Assembly: GCA_030063045.1 (NCBI GenBank)
Contig: JAQSEB010000064.1
Coordinates: 1-64,000 of the forward strand
Direction of reading: 5' to 3'
Source: Pratylenchus scribneri
Lineage: Eukaryota; Nematoda; Chromadorea; Rhabditida; Pratylenchidae
Length of the DNA: 64,000 nucleotides
Part shown: piece after piece, positions 32,016 to 43,300 of the stretch
How positions within the stretch are numbered: position 1 is the stretch's first letter
Layout: each line of letters begins with the position of its first letter
Notes under the pieces: generated by a model
Told to the model about the DNA's origin: nothing
What the model saw: the letters and a program-made list of their open reading frames with translations, nothing else
Database searches by the model: none
Position numbers and translations under genes: made by a program

Positions 32016-33262
32016 TTTATAGTGAAAATTGAAAATGCCCCAGGCATCATCAAAAATGACAGCAAAAATGATGGCTTCTTTTTTGGGAAAGGGAAGAGCC
32101 CAAAAATGGCACATTTTTGGCCCACATTTGAATTATTACTTTTTTGGTGGGCGGTCCAAAAATGGAAATTTTCAGAGGCAAAAGGGAAAAAATTACAAAT
32201 GCAAAATTGATTTTTGCTTGCTAAAAATTGGAATTAATTGGCTCAATTTTTCCAGGCAAATTTAGCAACTTTTTCCTTTGGTTCCAATTCTGATAAAGAA
32301 ATGAATGGATTCATGGAATATAATTGGGAGTAAGGCCTAATGGACTGGGACAGGATCGGTCAGCCGCATCCATTTCCTTCTCCATTTTCATGATTTGCCA
32401 AGAATTGAGAAAGTGGTAGACCAGATTTTGTGATTAAAATGGCGGCGAAATAGGATCCACCAAAAGGAGGACGAACAAAGAGAGGGACAAAATGGAATGG
32501 TCAAAGCAAATGGAAAAGAAGAATGAATGAATGAACAAATGGGGATTGAGACAAGGATTTGGAATATATTTGGTGCATTGAATGATAAATGAGAATGGGA
32601 ATTGGAAGGAAAATGACAAATTGAAATTGGCAATCGGCGAGGAAGAAAGTTTAAAATTTCCAGTTTTGGTGAAGATTATTGCCGAAGATAAAATTGGTGG
32701 AAGGAAGGAGGAACACAGCGGGGATAAATGAAAATGAAGGAAAATGGGAGGAATATATTTTGGGGGAATTTAAGCCCAAATCTCGAACCATGGTTATGTT
32801 TTTTTCCATTATAGAAAATGTGGTGGTGGAGTGAAATTAAAAATCACATAATCGGGGACATGGAATGTATGACCAATTCCGATAAAAATAATGTTGACCA
32901 GATGTGTTGTTTTGGGGAATAAGGAAGTGAGGGAATCGAATGGAAACGAAATTGGGAGGAAATTGAAATCACCAAATTCATTTAATTGGCAATTCTCATC
33001 AATTTAGTTCAGTAAAACATAATTCAGGACAAAATATTCTTTATTTGTTATTGGGGCGTTGGATTTTAGAAAATAAAGAATTGACTGATAATCCATTTTA
33101 TCGAACATTAAAAAATTGCATTTTATGATTATGATGGATAAACAATGATCAGAAGAAATCAATCAAAATATTCTTCATTCAAATTCAATTTTGTGCCTAT
33201 CAATTTGGAGTCTATTTCCTTCGTTTACCTGAAAAATTAAAAAAAAATATTTAATTTCATTT
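32016..33262. other. Intergenic after array C
   Basis: No supported gene. Purine-rich plus strand with GAATGGAA/AATGAATG low complexity. Open frames here read as Phe/Ser/His/Ile-rich shadows. Confidence 0.45.
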
Positions 33263-33485
33263 TTATAAGAAATCTTTTTGTATTTTTAGGCCTAATAATT
33301 GACCAATACCATTATAAAATGATTTAAAACATTGGAGAATTTGGCGAAAAACCTCACTGAAAATGGCGAAAAGATTATAACGGTTCAGTGATTTATTTTT
33401 GGCAAAAAATGAAAACCCTATACCCAATCGATAGATCTCACCAAGACGCATCGTTTGATAATGATTTGGCTTTAGGTTTAACCAT
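33263..33485 (-). CDS. Putative 45-residue protein, unrecognised
   Basis: Two exons, 33485-33442 and 33356-33263, joined across an 85 nt GTGAG...TTTTCAG intron, with phase preserved. The product would be about 45 aa: basic Met-Val-Lys-Pro start, then EVFRQILQCFKSFYNGIGQL, and ending KIQKDFL. It is hydrophobic/amphipathic in the middle with two Cys eight residues apart. It lies 260 bp downstream of UQCR10 on the same strand. The only support is the neat splice structure; no family was recognised. An unspliced 62-codon reading (from 33451) is the alternative. Confidence 0.3.
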
Positions 33486-33743
33486 TTTTAAATGTTTTGT
33501 ACCAAAAACGGAAGGAAGGTCAAATGGTTTAATATACCCATAAATTTTGATCAAATCATGACAAATTTTATATCAATCGACGCGACTTGACAAGATCCAT
33601 CGATTGGGCATAGTTTGTCGTCTAATATAACATTGGAACTGGGATAGTCTATTCGCCAAATTAAATACTATCCAAAATATTGTGTATTCCAATGTTTTTG
33701 TCTAATCATTTTTCATAAATTTATTATATATTTTTGAATAACC

Positions 33744-33941
33744 TCATTCTTCATCTGCTTTTTCAATGGCATATTTGTGCTTTATATCCTTCCATTGTTT
33801 GCCATAATTGTGATAATCCCAAATATATTCTGTCAATCGATTCACATATGCGTCCAATGCGATAGCGCCGCACACAGAGAAAAGCAACACGGTGGAGAAA
33901 CGCCGTCCAACTGTTCGATAGAAAGCGCCGGTGATAGCCAT
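33744..33941 (-). CDS. uqcr10: Cytochrome bc1 complex subunit 9 (UQCR10/QCR9)
   Basis: Single exon, 65 aa, the family's usual size. UQCR10 is a one-helix subunit of mitochondrial complex III in the inner membrane, next to the Rieske protein and cytochrome c1. Family pattern: AFYRTVGRRFSTVLLFSVCG (compare LYSLLFRRTSTFALTIIVGV), then AIALDAYVNRLTEYIWDYHN, then YGKQWKDIKHKY (family EGKLWKHIKHKY). The hydrophobic segment at residues 14-33 is the membrane helix. A clean short gene that automated calls may miss. Confidence 0.9.
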   Translation of the reverse strand: MAITGAFYRTVGRRFSTVLLFSVCGAIALDAYVNRLTEYIWDYHNYGKQWKDIKHKYAIEKADEE

Positions 33942-34322
33942 CCAAATAATTTATTATTCGTCTTTTTTTAATGTCTAAATAAATTCATTAAAAAATGATT
34001 AAATTTTCATCTGAATTTTTTGCTTGGAATGGAAATTAACCAAAATATCAATTTAATATTTTAATATATTATTTTTTCATTGTTTTATCGGCATCGGTAG
34101 GTAGATATTTAAGTCAAAAATAATTTTCAGATATTATGGCGGGGGAATGACAAGATGAAGAGAAAGACTCGGGTTTAGAGGAAAACAATGTGAATCAATT
34201 TAAGTGAATTTGAATTGAGTTTTTGATTTGATTTTGATCCGAATTATTGATTGATTGATTGGGGAATAATAAGTGAATTATTTTAGAGTCAATTTGGGCT
34301 TTCAATGTTTGGATTGGATTAT
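33942..34322. other. Intergenic spacer
   Basis: AT-rich with TTGATTGATTG low complexity near 34245. No gene seen. Confidence 0.4.
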
Positions 34323-35643
34323 TCATTTCAATTTTCTCTTTTTCTTCCCATTTCTTTTCACAATCGTTGCATTATTCACTTTCAATTGTTGTTTCAAATT
34401 TATGAAGCCATTCTTCTTTGTTGGCTGTTTTTCCTCCATTTTCCCCAAAATTACTGCACATTTCATCAAATGTGAATGAAATTCTGGCCGCGTCAGGAAT
34501 CCTCTGGCCGAACATTTTGTGCATTTCCATTTATTTGAATTTGGCGGTGGAATTTCTTCGTCCGTTTTCCTGGGAATGAGCAGACCGGAAACGGGAAAAA
34601 GTTCACCGGAATTGACCTAAAAATAAAATATAAAAATGGTCTAATAAATCAAATTTACTTGAATTTCTGTTAAATCATCCGCCGTGGCCGCACAATAAAT
34701 TTGCTCATTCAGTTCATTTTCATTGTCCGGTAATTGCAAATGATTGTCCCAATCCGAATAGCGGCTAAAAAGTCGACAACAACGTTGGCAGAAAAAAGCA
34801 TTTCCATTCAGAGAATTAACCTAAAAACATAATGGAAAATAAAATAATCTTTGAGTTGTTCACCAACCATTTTCTCCTCAATTTGGTCTTTGGAATCTTC
34901 TTTCGTTGTTTTTGTGATGGGAATATCAAAATTGGCAATAATGTTTTCTGCGGATAAGGTGGAATGTTTTTGTAGAGAATAATCATGGTCATCAATGTTT
35001 GGTGGGGTTGAAGTTGATGGTTGCGGGGCATTTTGGATTAATGATTGGGCTGTTTTAATTCGAGCAAAATTCCGGTCCAATCCATACAATCGTTGAATAA
35101 TATGCCAACTTATTTGGCTAGAAAAGAAAGCAAAGATTATTATTATTTATAATCCATTTTTACTCACAATAATGATTTTGGCTGATGGCTGTGCCCACCA
35201 CCATCTTCAATAAATGGATCATTTCTGTCTTCATTCGCATATCGATGTTTGGTTTTGGCCAAGGAAAATGCCTGCGGCCTCGGCGCCCTCTCTAAAACGG
35301 CCAATGCATCTTTGACTCGACTCCGGAAATCCAGCTCAACAATTTGTGAAACTGGAAAATTAAATTAAATAATGGAAATAATAAAAATGCAAAAACCATT
35401 TTTGTATTCTTGAATCCTTTTGCCACAAATGTGATTGTCCAAAACTCGAAGTTTCTTTGAAGTTAATCCGCATTTTTGGCAATAAAACATTGGCAATCGA
35501 GGCAATGGCTTTGGGTCGATGGAACGCCGGACAAGGCATCTGGACAATTTCTGCCCAATTTTGAATCCAATTGAAGTTGATTGAGGCGAACATTTCGTCA
35601 ATTTCTGAAGGCCTTTGATGATTGACTTCATCGGCCGGTGCAT
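34323..35643 (-). CDS. Divergent C2H2-like zinc-finger protein
   Basis: Five exons: 35643-35397, 35351-35168, 35117-34868, 34820-34659, 34616-34323; about 378 aa. Three finger-like blocks are visible. FYCQKCGLTSKKLRVLDNHIC (residues ~50-70) ends H-x1-C. FFCQRCCRLFSRYSDWDNHL has the Cys pair but no clear second His. WKCTKCSARGFLTRPEFHSH plus LMKC has C-x2-C-x12-H-x-H and further Cys. Between them are low-complexity charged segments (STSTPPNIDDHD; KTTKEDSKDQIEEK). The tail is Lys-rich (GKKKRKLK), a possible nuclear signal. A nucleic-acid-binding or chromatin role is inferred from the fingers only; no family was recognised. All five exons keep phase, which argues for a real gene. Confidence 0.68.
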
Positions 35644-36579
35644 TGCACTATAATTTGATACATGTACATTATCAAAGGTTTAATATTTTAATTTGATACA
35701 ATTCACACAAATTCATTCATTCATTCATTCATACCATTTCCAAAACTGCTTTCATTTCATTACTTCCTTTTCCTATACCCCATTGCCTTTTCCACCTTCC
35801 CTCATTTCATCGGACTGCCCTAGGGGGGACGGGAAGAAGGGGAATCCATTGGTCTGGGGGACCGGCTTCAATCAATAAGTCTTCTTCTCCCTTTCCACAT
35901 GCCCTTCCTTCTCTAAAAGCAGCAAAAAGGAGGAGGAATAATGGGGGAGAAGAGGAATTGGGAGGGATTTGAATGGACTATGAAGAGCGGAAGAATATCT
36001 GATTCATTTACCTGAAATGGATATAATTTTGATGATGCCAAGAATCGGGATTTAAAAGGAAACATGGATTTGGGGAAGGAGGGAATTCAGAATCTTATTA
36101 ATTGCTAAGGGAAGATTTAGTCCAAAAAGGTTAATATAGAGAAATTGAAGTGGCCAAAGGGAAGATTATCTCAAAACAACTGCCTCTTTGATGATTGTTC
36201 TCTTCACATTCAATTGAAAGTTTATAATTTAATGTCGAATGACATTGATTCTGTCATCCTTCAGCCGATATTAAATATTAATTAATATCCACCAAGTTAA
36301 GATACTCAAAAACTTTGTCAACTTTTTAAGTAAATTTCCTATTAAAGTATAACTCACCGTTTGATATATCGCTTGAATTCGGGCCGAAGGAATTGCATTA
36401 GGGTTTGTCGCTTTTTCGAATCCATCAAGGAGATCAACATTCTCAAAGAACTTCGATGCTTTGAAGCCAATAAATTCTTTTCTTTTGACCCAGCAGATTT
36501 TGGCATTTTTATTCCGTTCTTCTTTATCCAATTGTGGCGCGGCCAATCTTCTTTCAATTCGTCCATTCCATCTTCAAGA
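35644..36579. other. Intergenic, divergent promoter region
   Basis: Lies between the 5' ends of the zinc-finger gene (-) and the one-Ig gene (+). It contains an ATTC microsatellite (about 35712-35732). Frames on either strand at 36271-36698 are not supported; the plus-strand one merely runs into the secreted-protein start. Confidence 0.45.
35712..35732. repeat. ATTC microsatellite
   Basis: Five or so tandem ATTC units in the spacer upstream of the zinc-finger gene. Confidence 0.7.
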
Positions 36580-37659
36580 ATGGTCGGCAATGTTACTTGG
36601 ACCACAATTTTGTTCATCTTTTTGTTACTGCTTCTCTCAATCGGAACAACAGACGGAAGAGGTGGACGTAGAGGCGGCAAAGGCAAGGGCAAAACCAATA
36701 TTCAATTTGCGCAAGTGGCCGAATTCAGTCTTATTTCAAACCAAGTTTTGGACAACCGGGTAAGAATCTTAAAATGATGCTTAATTTGGGTTGTGACAAA
36801 TGTTGTGATTAATTAAAATGATATGCAATGGCGCTTTTGCCTTGTTCTCCTTTTAGTAAGTGGTAGTGGTTGGTTGGTTCTTGTTTGGGTGATGGGTTGT
36901 TGGTTGAGGTGGATTGAAGGAAGGCGAGGAGAGCAAGAAAGACCTCCTCTCGGGCGAGGTGGTTGTGTTCTTCTTCCGACGACCCTTTCTCTCCTTCATA
37001 GAAGGTTTTAGAGAGAATAAAAGGCAGACAGAAAAAACAAGAAATAGTGTAATTAAAATAGATGAGCAGGAATAAAAATATTGTGCGATAGTGTGAGATA
37101 AATTGTCTTAAAATATTTGCCTAAATTTGGACAATTCAAATTTAAATGAATGGTCCTCTCTTTTCTCTCAATACAGAAAAGCCGAGAGCCTTTCGGGAAT
37201 TTTAAGTTTTTTTTACTGCTTAAATCCGTTTTTAAAAATAAAACTAATATTTTGCAATTATTTTAGAGCGCTCAAATCATCACTGGTTCACATTTTAGTC
37301 AAATATTTCGACTTGGCTTCAAATTAAGGTGGGTGGTATAAAAATGACAATTTTGATGGGCCAAATTTTTAGATTAATTTGTAAAGCACAAGGAGATCCT
37401 CGGCCAATGATAAAATGGTTCAAAGAAGGCGCAGAAATGCAGCCAAAACCGAATGCCCATTACTACGAAAAACCAATAGGCAAAAATGAAATTTGGGTAA
37501 ATATTAAATCATAAACTCATAGAATATATGCCATATAATTTTCAGAGCAAATTGGAAATTGATCCAGCAACAATGGGCGATCAAGGGATTTATGCTTGTG
37601 TTGCCAATAACCAATATGGTGTCATGGCCAAAAATTTCAAAGCAGAATATACATATTAA
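36580..37659 (+). CDS. Secreted one-immunoglobulin-domain protein (OIG-like)
   Basis: Four exons: 36580-36759, 37267-37328, 37373-37496, 37546-37659; about 159 aa. The start gives a textbook signal peptide (MVGNVTWTTILFIFLLLLLS, cleavage near TTDG), then a Gly/Arg/Lys-rich stretch (GRGGRRGGKGKGK). One I-set Ig domain follows: LRLICKAQGDPRPMIKWFKEG with the first Cys and the core Trp, then KLEIDPATMGDQGIYACVAN with the D-x-G-x-Y-x-C motif. The protein ends soon after the domain (AEYTY) with no membrane segment, so it is secreted. Nematodes have small families of such proteins (OIG, ZIG), several acting in neurons and at synapses; a role here is inference. The first intron is about 500 bp, long for this window. 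Confidence 0.85.
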
Positions 37660-38416
37660 TTCCCAAACACACGAAGGAATTGGACTGGAAAATAAATTTT
37701 ATTCAAAATTGTCAGCAAATTTACTATCCATTAAATGAATAAAAAAAGGATTGTATCACTGTGATAGATGAATTATATTTCATATAGACAATTAAGGCTA
37801 AATGTCAAATTCCGAACCTAATTATTAAAATAGAGAAGCAATTAGTTTCGATTCATCCATTATTCCATCGAATGGACTTCGTTGAAGAAGGAGAGGAGGC
37901 AAAATGTATACCCGTCGAAAATAAAATTTGAGTATTTAAAATTTATTTATCAATTTGAAATCAGGAAATATTGTTTTTATCAATGCCCAGAATATTGTAA
38001 TATAATTGTTGGAATAAACGAATGAATGAATGTAAAATAAAATATATTCATGTGAGATGAGAGGTCAGTATGGATTAGGGTGAAGGTGAATGGATTTTGG
38101 ATTGGATACATCTTTGGGAGGAGGGTTGATTTGAAACAACGCAAAATATCAACAAAGTTAGGTGGGAGGGGACACAGATTAGAGGAGTTGGTCGACGATT
38201 GTTTGGATTGGTTTGAAAGAGGAGATATATTTTGTAGGAAATTATCGAAAATAAATGCCATATATTTTATTGTGAAAGGAAGTTGGGATTGGGGAGGAGA
38301 AGGCAACAGGCAAGGTATATATGGAAATATGGATCAAGGATGGAAGGGAATTGATTTAAATGGCACAACTGCAGTGGTCAATCCAAGTCCATATTCTTCA
38401 TTTTCGTCTGGTCCCT
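37660..38416. other. Convergent 3' spacer
   Basis: Between the stops of the one-Ig gene (+) and the PHD gene (-). No gene is supported; an open frame at 38080-38469 (+) is the complement of the last PHD exon and its 3' UTR. Confidence 0.45.
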
Positions 38417-39974
38417 CTAGGTGTGCAAAGTGGAATTGTTGGAAGTGGATGCGGCTTCATCAAGGCTGATGCTTGAATTCCCATGATTCGGTTGGCACGC
38501 AACGCAATACCACTTGTCCTCTTCCTTTGGCATTGTGTTCTTCCCGAAAACGCAGATGGAATGGAACCACTGGAAATATAAATGAATTAAATTTTTGTAA
38601 TATTTTGGTGATTAATTAAATGTGACCAAACACCAAACCCAACCCAAAAGGACTAACCCCATCACAATCGTCACACTGCACCCAATTGATGGACATTTCC
38701 TTTGGACGTTTGCATTCCTCATGAGCACATTTCTCCGGATCACCCTTTCCGCCGGTCCAATCCTCCATGACGGTATCCGTTTCAGCGGCCAATTGCTTTT
38801 TCCCAGTGCCAGCCTTACGGCCTCGCTTTCCTTTGACCACAGTCCCTAAAAATTTTGTTTGTTTTGTTAAACTTATTTGAAAATTAACCTCCATTCATTG
38901 GTTTGGTCACCGGTCGCACATCGCCAAGATCCGATTCTGCGTCCGAATTGTTGTTCTTCTCTTCATCATCTTCATTGTCTGATGCGGCCGCATTCTTCTT
39001 CCCACGTCCATTTGTTGTTCCTGCCTTTCGGCCCGGCTTCCCATTCTCAGCTTTCTTCTTCCCACCAGCAGCAGAACGAGTTGAGGCAGCGACCGATGAA
39101 TTTGTCGAGCCAACCGTATTCTTTCGGGTGCGGCCTGGGCCTTTCTTCTCCTTAAAAATTAATTTAATTATTTAAAATAAATTTCTCAAAATGACCTCGA
39201 CCGGTTTTGGGCCCCGTTTCTTTCCATTGGTCTCCGTCGTCGTTCCATTGTTGTGTCCATTGACCAGTTTTGACTCAATTGCAGTTGGTTTTTTGGTCGG
39301 TGCCGAAGAAAGAAGTTTTCGTTTGCCGGCCGCAATTCCAGTCGACGATGTTCCTCCATTGAGAAGGTTTCCATTCTTATTTGTCGCCGGTGGCTTTCCG
39401 CCTTTCCGTGATGGACGTTCATTGTCGGAGTCCGAATCAGCAGAGAAGCTTTTCTTCTTCCTGTCGCTTTCATCGAAATTGAAGGTCGGGATGGAGTCTG
39501 AACTGGCCGAACTGGTAGAGCGATTGTAGCGCATGGTCTGAATAATCAAATTTAAATATGAATTTGAAATAATTATTCGTATTTTTAGGGTTTATTTTAT
39601 AAGGTTTCTCTATTTTTACAACTTTAAGGTTTTCATTTTGTTAACAAATGTTCAATAATACTAACCTTTCGCTTCAGCAATTTCTCCTTCGCGATTTTCT
39701 TGCCACTTTTCGTGTCATCTTCGCTATCAGCCACAATGCTATTCTTGACCTTCCCTGACCCATCATCATCCTGCGGTTGTTCGTCAATGCTGCTTTCCGA
39801 ATCGCTGATTTGGCGCATCATTTTGTGGGTCTTCTTTTTCTCGATTTCGAGTTGTTTTCGTTCGTCCAATCGCAATGGCTTTTTGCCAGCTTTGTTGGTC
39901 ACTTTGTCGTCTTTCGAATTCATAGCTTTATTCTTGGTAGAAGTTGTCACTCGTTGTTGTTGTTTTTCAGCCAT
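38417..39974 (-). CDS. PHD-finger chromatin protein
   Basis: Five exons: 39974-39666, 39537-39196, 39150-38889, 38845-38658, 38569-38417; about 417 aa. The first ~330 residues are charged and low-complexity, with SDSESS and SDSDNERPSRKG-type acidic/Ser casein-kinase-like sites and repeated basic KRGPKP, GRTRKN and KGKRGRKAG patches that look like AT-hooks. A single C4HC3 PHD finger follows: C-x4-C (CAHEEC), NWVQCDDCDGWFHSIC, WYCVAC. PHD fingers read histone H3 tails; WVQCDDCDGWFH resembles the third PHD of KDM5-type proteins, but no JmjC domain is present here. The finger is split across exons 4 and 5 at DCDG|WFHS. A nuclear chromatin role is inferred. The family beyond PHD was not recognised. 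Confidence 0.83.
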
Positions 39975-40350
39975 ATATTGCCAAGAACCTTTAAAAAAAA
40001 ATAACCGATGAAAAAATAATTAATTTTTGTTTTTTTTAATACTAATCCTATCAGAATTTGGGAAGATGTAAAATGGAGAGGTGACTTGAAACTATAATAT
40101 AATCGGTCACACTTCACCACCCATCTCATCTCATGAAAAAATGCGAATTAAAAAACAAAATTTTATTTTTTTTTCTGAAATATTTGGATTTAATGTCATT
40201 TTTATTAAAAAATATTTTAAGCGCAATTTTGAAAAGTAGATGAATGGATTTTTTACAGTATGAAAGGATTATATTGATTGATTGGCAAAATAGCAGAAAA
40301 GCAAGCAGCAGAATCCAATTAATCAGTATTTTAGCATTCTTTTAAGGAAA
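39975..40350. other. Intergenic spacer
   Basis: Upstream of the PHD gene and downstream of the FHA gene on the minus strand. AT-rich; no gene seen. Confidence 0.4.
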
Positions 40351-43300
40351 CTAACTGAATTTTTCTTTCTCATTTTTAATGCTTTTTCGTTGATATTCCA
40401 GAATTTCCGTACTTTTTTGTCCTTCATCATCATCGTAACAAAATACATCCAACCAATTTTCCTCTAAACTCAATGTTTTTCTCCCTCCTACAGCCAAAAT
40501 CATTTCCTTTTCATTGACCCCCTCGACAATTTCTGTATTGCTTGAACAGCTTGAATCCGATGAGTCCGGTGTGCATGACGATGACGATGGTGCATTCACC
40601 TCATCTTCTACATCCTCCAAACTATCCTTCCAACTATTTTTCCTCCACCAACCATAAGTTCGTCCATTTGTCGAACTAATTTTTTCGCTGCCCCCAGTCT
40701 CATCCAAATTTTTTCCACCAAGTTTAATCAAGTTTTCTCCTCTCCATTCCTCAAACTTTTCTGCTGGTTCAATCTGATTCACTACTTCGAATTCTCCTCC
40801 CAATTTGGATTTTCCAATTTCTTCCTCAATTGTTCCAAATTCTTTCCCTTCCATTATATTTTTGCCCACTTCTTCTCCCTCCAAAAACATACAATTTCCT
40901 GCTGTTAGATCATTCAGCAACCGGGCAACTTCATTGCTTTTCCTTGGCTGTTTCATTGGCCTCGGCTTGTCCATATTTCCATCACCCGAATCCGAATGCC
41001 TTTTCCTCGAAATTGGATCAGCTTAAATATAAATTGGATCATCATTTTCTAAACTCTGAAATCACCTTTACAATCCTCCCCTTCTCCCTCCTCTTCCTTC
41101 ATCATCATTGAACTGCTTGGCCTTGGCAACATTTCCTCGTCCTGTTGTTTGGAAGGAGGCGAAGGCACCGAACTGTCACATTCCATCAATTGTCTTCCAC
41201 CATTCTTCGACTCTTCTGCCCCATTTTTGTTCTCAATTTGCAATTGGTTGAGATCAGCCGCAATTGAGATTGGCCCATTCGTGGATCCACTTTTTGGTCG
41301 AATTGATTCGCTTTTCACCTTAAAAAAGATAATAAATTGGAATTATTTTATTGAAACCCACCGTTGATGCCATCGTTGTTTTTATTCCCTTTTCCCTGCC
41401 TTTGGTGTTGTTAATTTCTTTTTGGGCCAATTCGCCACCCGTACTGGCCCTTCTCTGGCCAATCATTTGTTGTTGCTGCTGCTTTTCCTCTGCACTTTGC
41501 CTTTTGGCCGCTTCTTCTGCTGCAAACATTGCTGCTGTTAATGTGCTCAAATTGGTGCTGTTTTGTTGGGCCGGAGTGGAAAAGGCACTTGATGTGCCCG
41601 AAATGTTCAGCGCAGAAGTGCAGGCTGAGGTGGAGGACAATGAATCCTATAAAAAATAAATATTATACATATTTAAAGATGGGAAAAACGAACTCTAAAA
41701 TTGTTGCAATTATTCGGTTCATTTTTTCCACTGATCAAAAGGGCATTCGGTGATTGGAGTGAGGAAACTCCACTGCTACTTTTGGATGTGCCACTGATGA
41801 GGGAAAGGGACGAATTGGAGGAGGACAAAAGCCTTTGGGCCAATGGCTGCTGGGCTGGCGGTGTGCTGAGGGGCACAAGATTGGCTGGAGTGGCCGATGG
41901 TGTTGGCGTTGGAATCACCGGAGGAGTGCCATTATTGTTGTTGTTAGTGGTTTGCCAAACTGTCGCATTGCCCCCATTTGCTTGTTGTTGGGCGGCTGCC
42001 ATTGCGGCGGCCAATGCCGAAGCAATACCCGGTATCCGCTGCAATTGGCCACTGCTTACGGCTGGCGGCGTCCCTTGGAAAGCGCTGCCGGGCATTCTGG
42101 CAGCTGCTGCAGCGGCAGCCACAATTGGCGACATATTTTGGCCAGCGGAATTGGCATTCGAATTGCCGTTGGCAGATGCGGATGTGCAGGAAATGCCAAT
42201 TGATGGCCAACCTTCAAATGAATTAATCAAAATTGTACTGAAAATTGTGCCCCCACCTTTTGCTTGATCCACTTCCAATGCCTCTTTGGCCAATTGCCTT
42301 GCGGCGGCCAATTGGGCAGCGGCGGCATTTAGCGCCTGATCCGTTGTTGTTGGCACCAAATTTGTGCCAATCGAATTGGAGGAGGCTCCGCGGGAAAGGG
42401 GCGCTGGCCTGATGCCGGGTGGTTGGGAATTGGAGGAAGTGCATGAGGAATAGGCGGCAGAGGAGGAAGAGGATGAGGTGGAAGGAAGTTGTTGTCCACT
42501 GTGTTGTGCGGCAATGAGAAGGCCGGCAACATTATTATTGGACGAAGTGTTACTGAAAATAGGAAATTTGGGGAATGAAGGTATTATATTTACTCACTTT
42601 GTTGTTTGGTTTTGAGGATGGCTTGCGGGCAATGAAAAGGCAGATGATGCCCCGAAAAGGGAGGAGGCCACTGTAACTGCTGAAGCGGCAACGGCGGCAC
42701 GGGCATTGGAATTCGATTGTTGCTAAAAATATAAATAATATGCAAATTTTCTTCTATTTCTTTAGGGCACCTGCGATTGATATAAATTGCCGGGCAATCT
42801 GAGTTGCAATTGTTGGGCAATTGCGGCCGCTTTTTGTTGTTGACTCCAATCCTGGGCATTGGCCGCCGATGGTTGCAGTGTCGCTCGAATATTTGGCCAA
42901 AGTGAGGCAGCGGCGGCATATTGTGCAGCAGTTGGATTTGTTGCCGCCGAATTGAGATCTACAAAAGTATTTTTGGTTCTGTTGAGTAAAAATATTTTTT
43001 GCCCATCGGAGTAACTATGACAAAATGTGCACATTTTTATTATTCACATATTCATTTTTAGGTTTTCCTCATTTGGGCAAGGATTCCAACTTTTGATATT
43101 TCCCAAAGCAAAATCAGAGAACAAAACCACTGGACCATAAATGTTTGCGAAAATTAACTGACCAATTCCACCAATGCCAGTGAAAAGGGCGGCTGCAGCG
43201 GCGGCAGCAGCCGGGAAAGCATGGCCGTAGATGAGGGGATTTTGTTGTTGTAGGGAATTTAAATTCAACAATGATTTTTGCCATTGTTGATGGGCGGCCA

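Noticed and set aside
31511..32125. Long open frames on both strands through array C (repeated KHFPERKIRTT or GKCFVVLI)
   Set aside because: They arise because most units are 33 bp, a multiple of three, without stops; both strands and two frames are open, there is no start context, and the repeats are shared with non-coding arrays.
32770..32800. Possible tRNA B box (minus strand GGTTCGAGATT)
   Set aside because: No matching A box at the right distance and no foldable cloverleaf.
36271..36698. Minus-strand frames over the one-Ig gene start
   Set aside because: Antisense to the clear signal-peptide exon; no homology.
41701..42267. 188-codon plus-strand frame over the FHA gene
   Set aside because: Antisense of the Ala/Ser/Gln-rich exon 42552-41694, whose sense frame joins in phase to the flanking exons.
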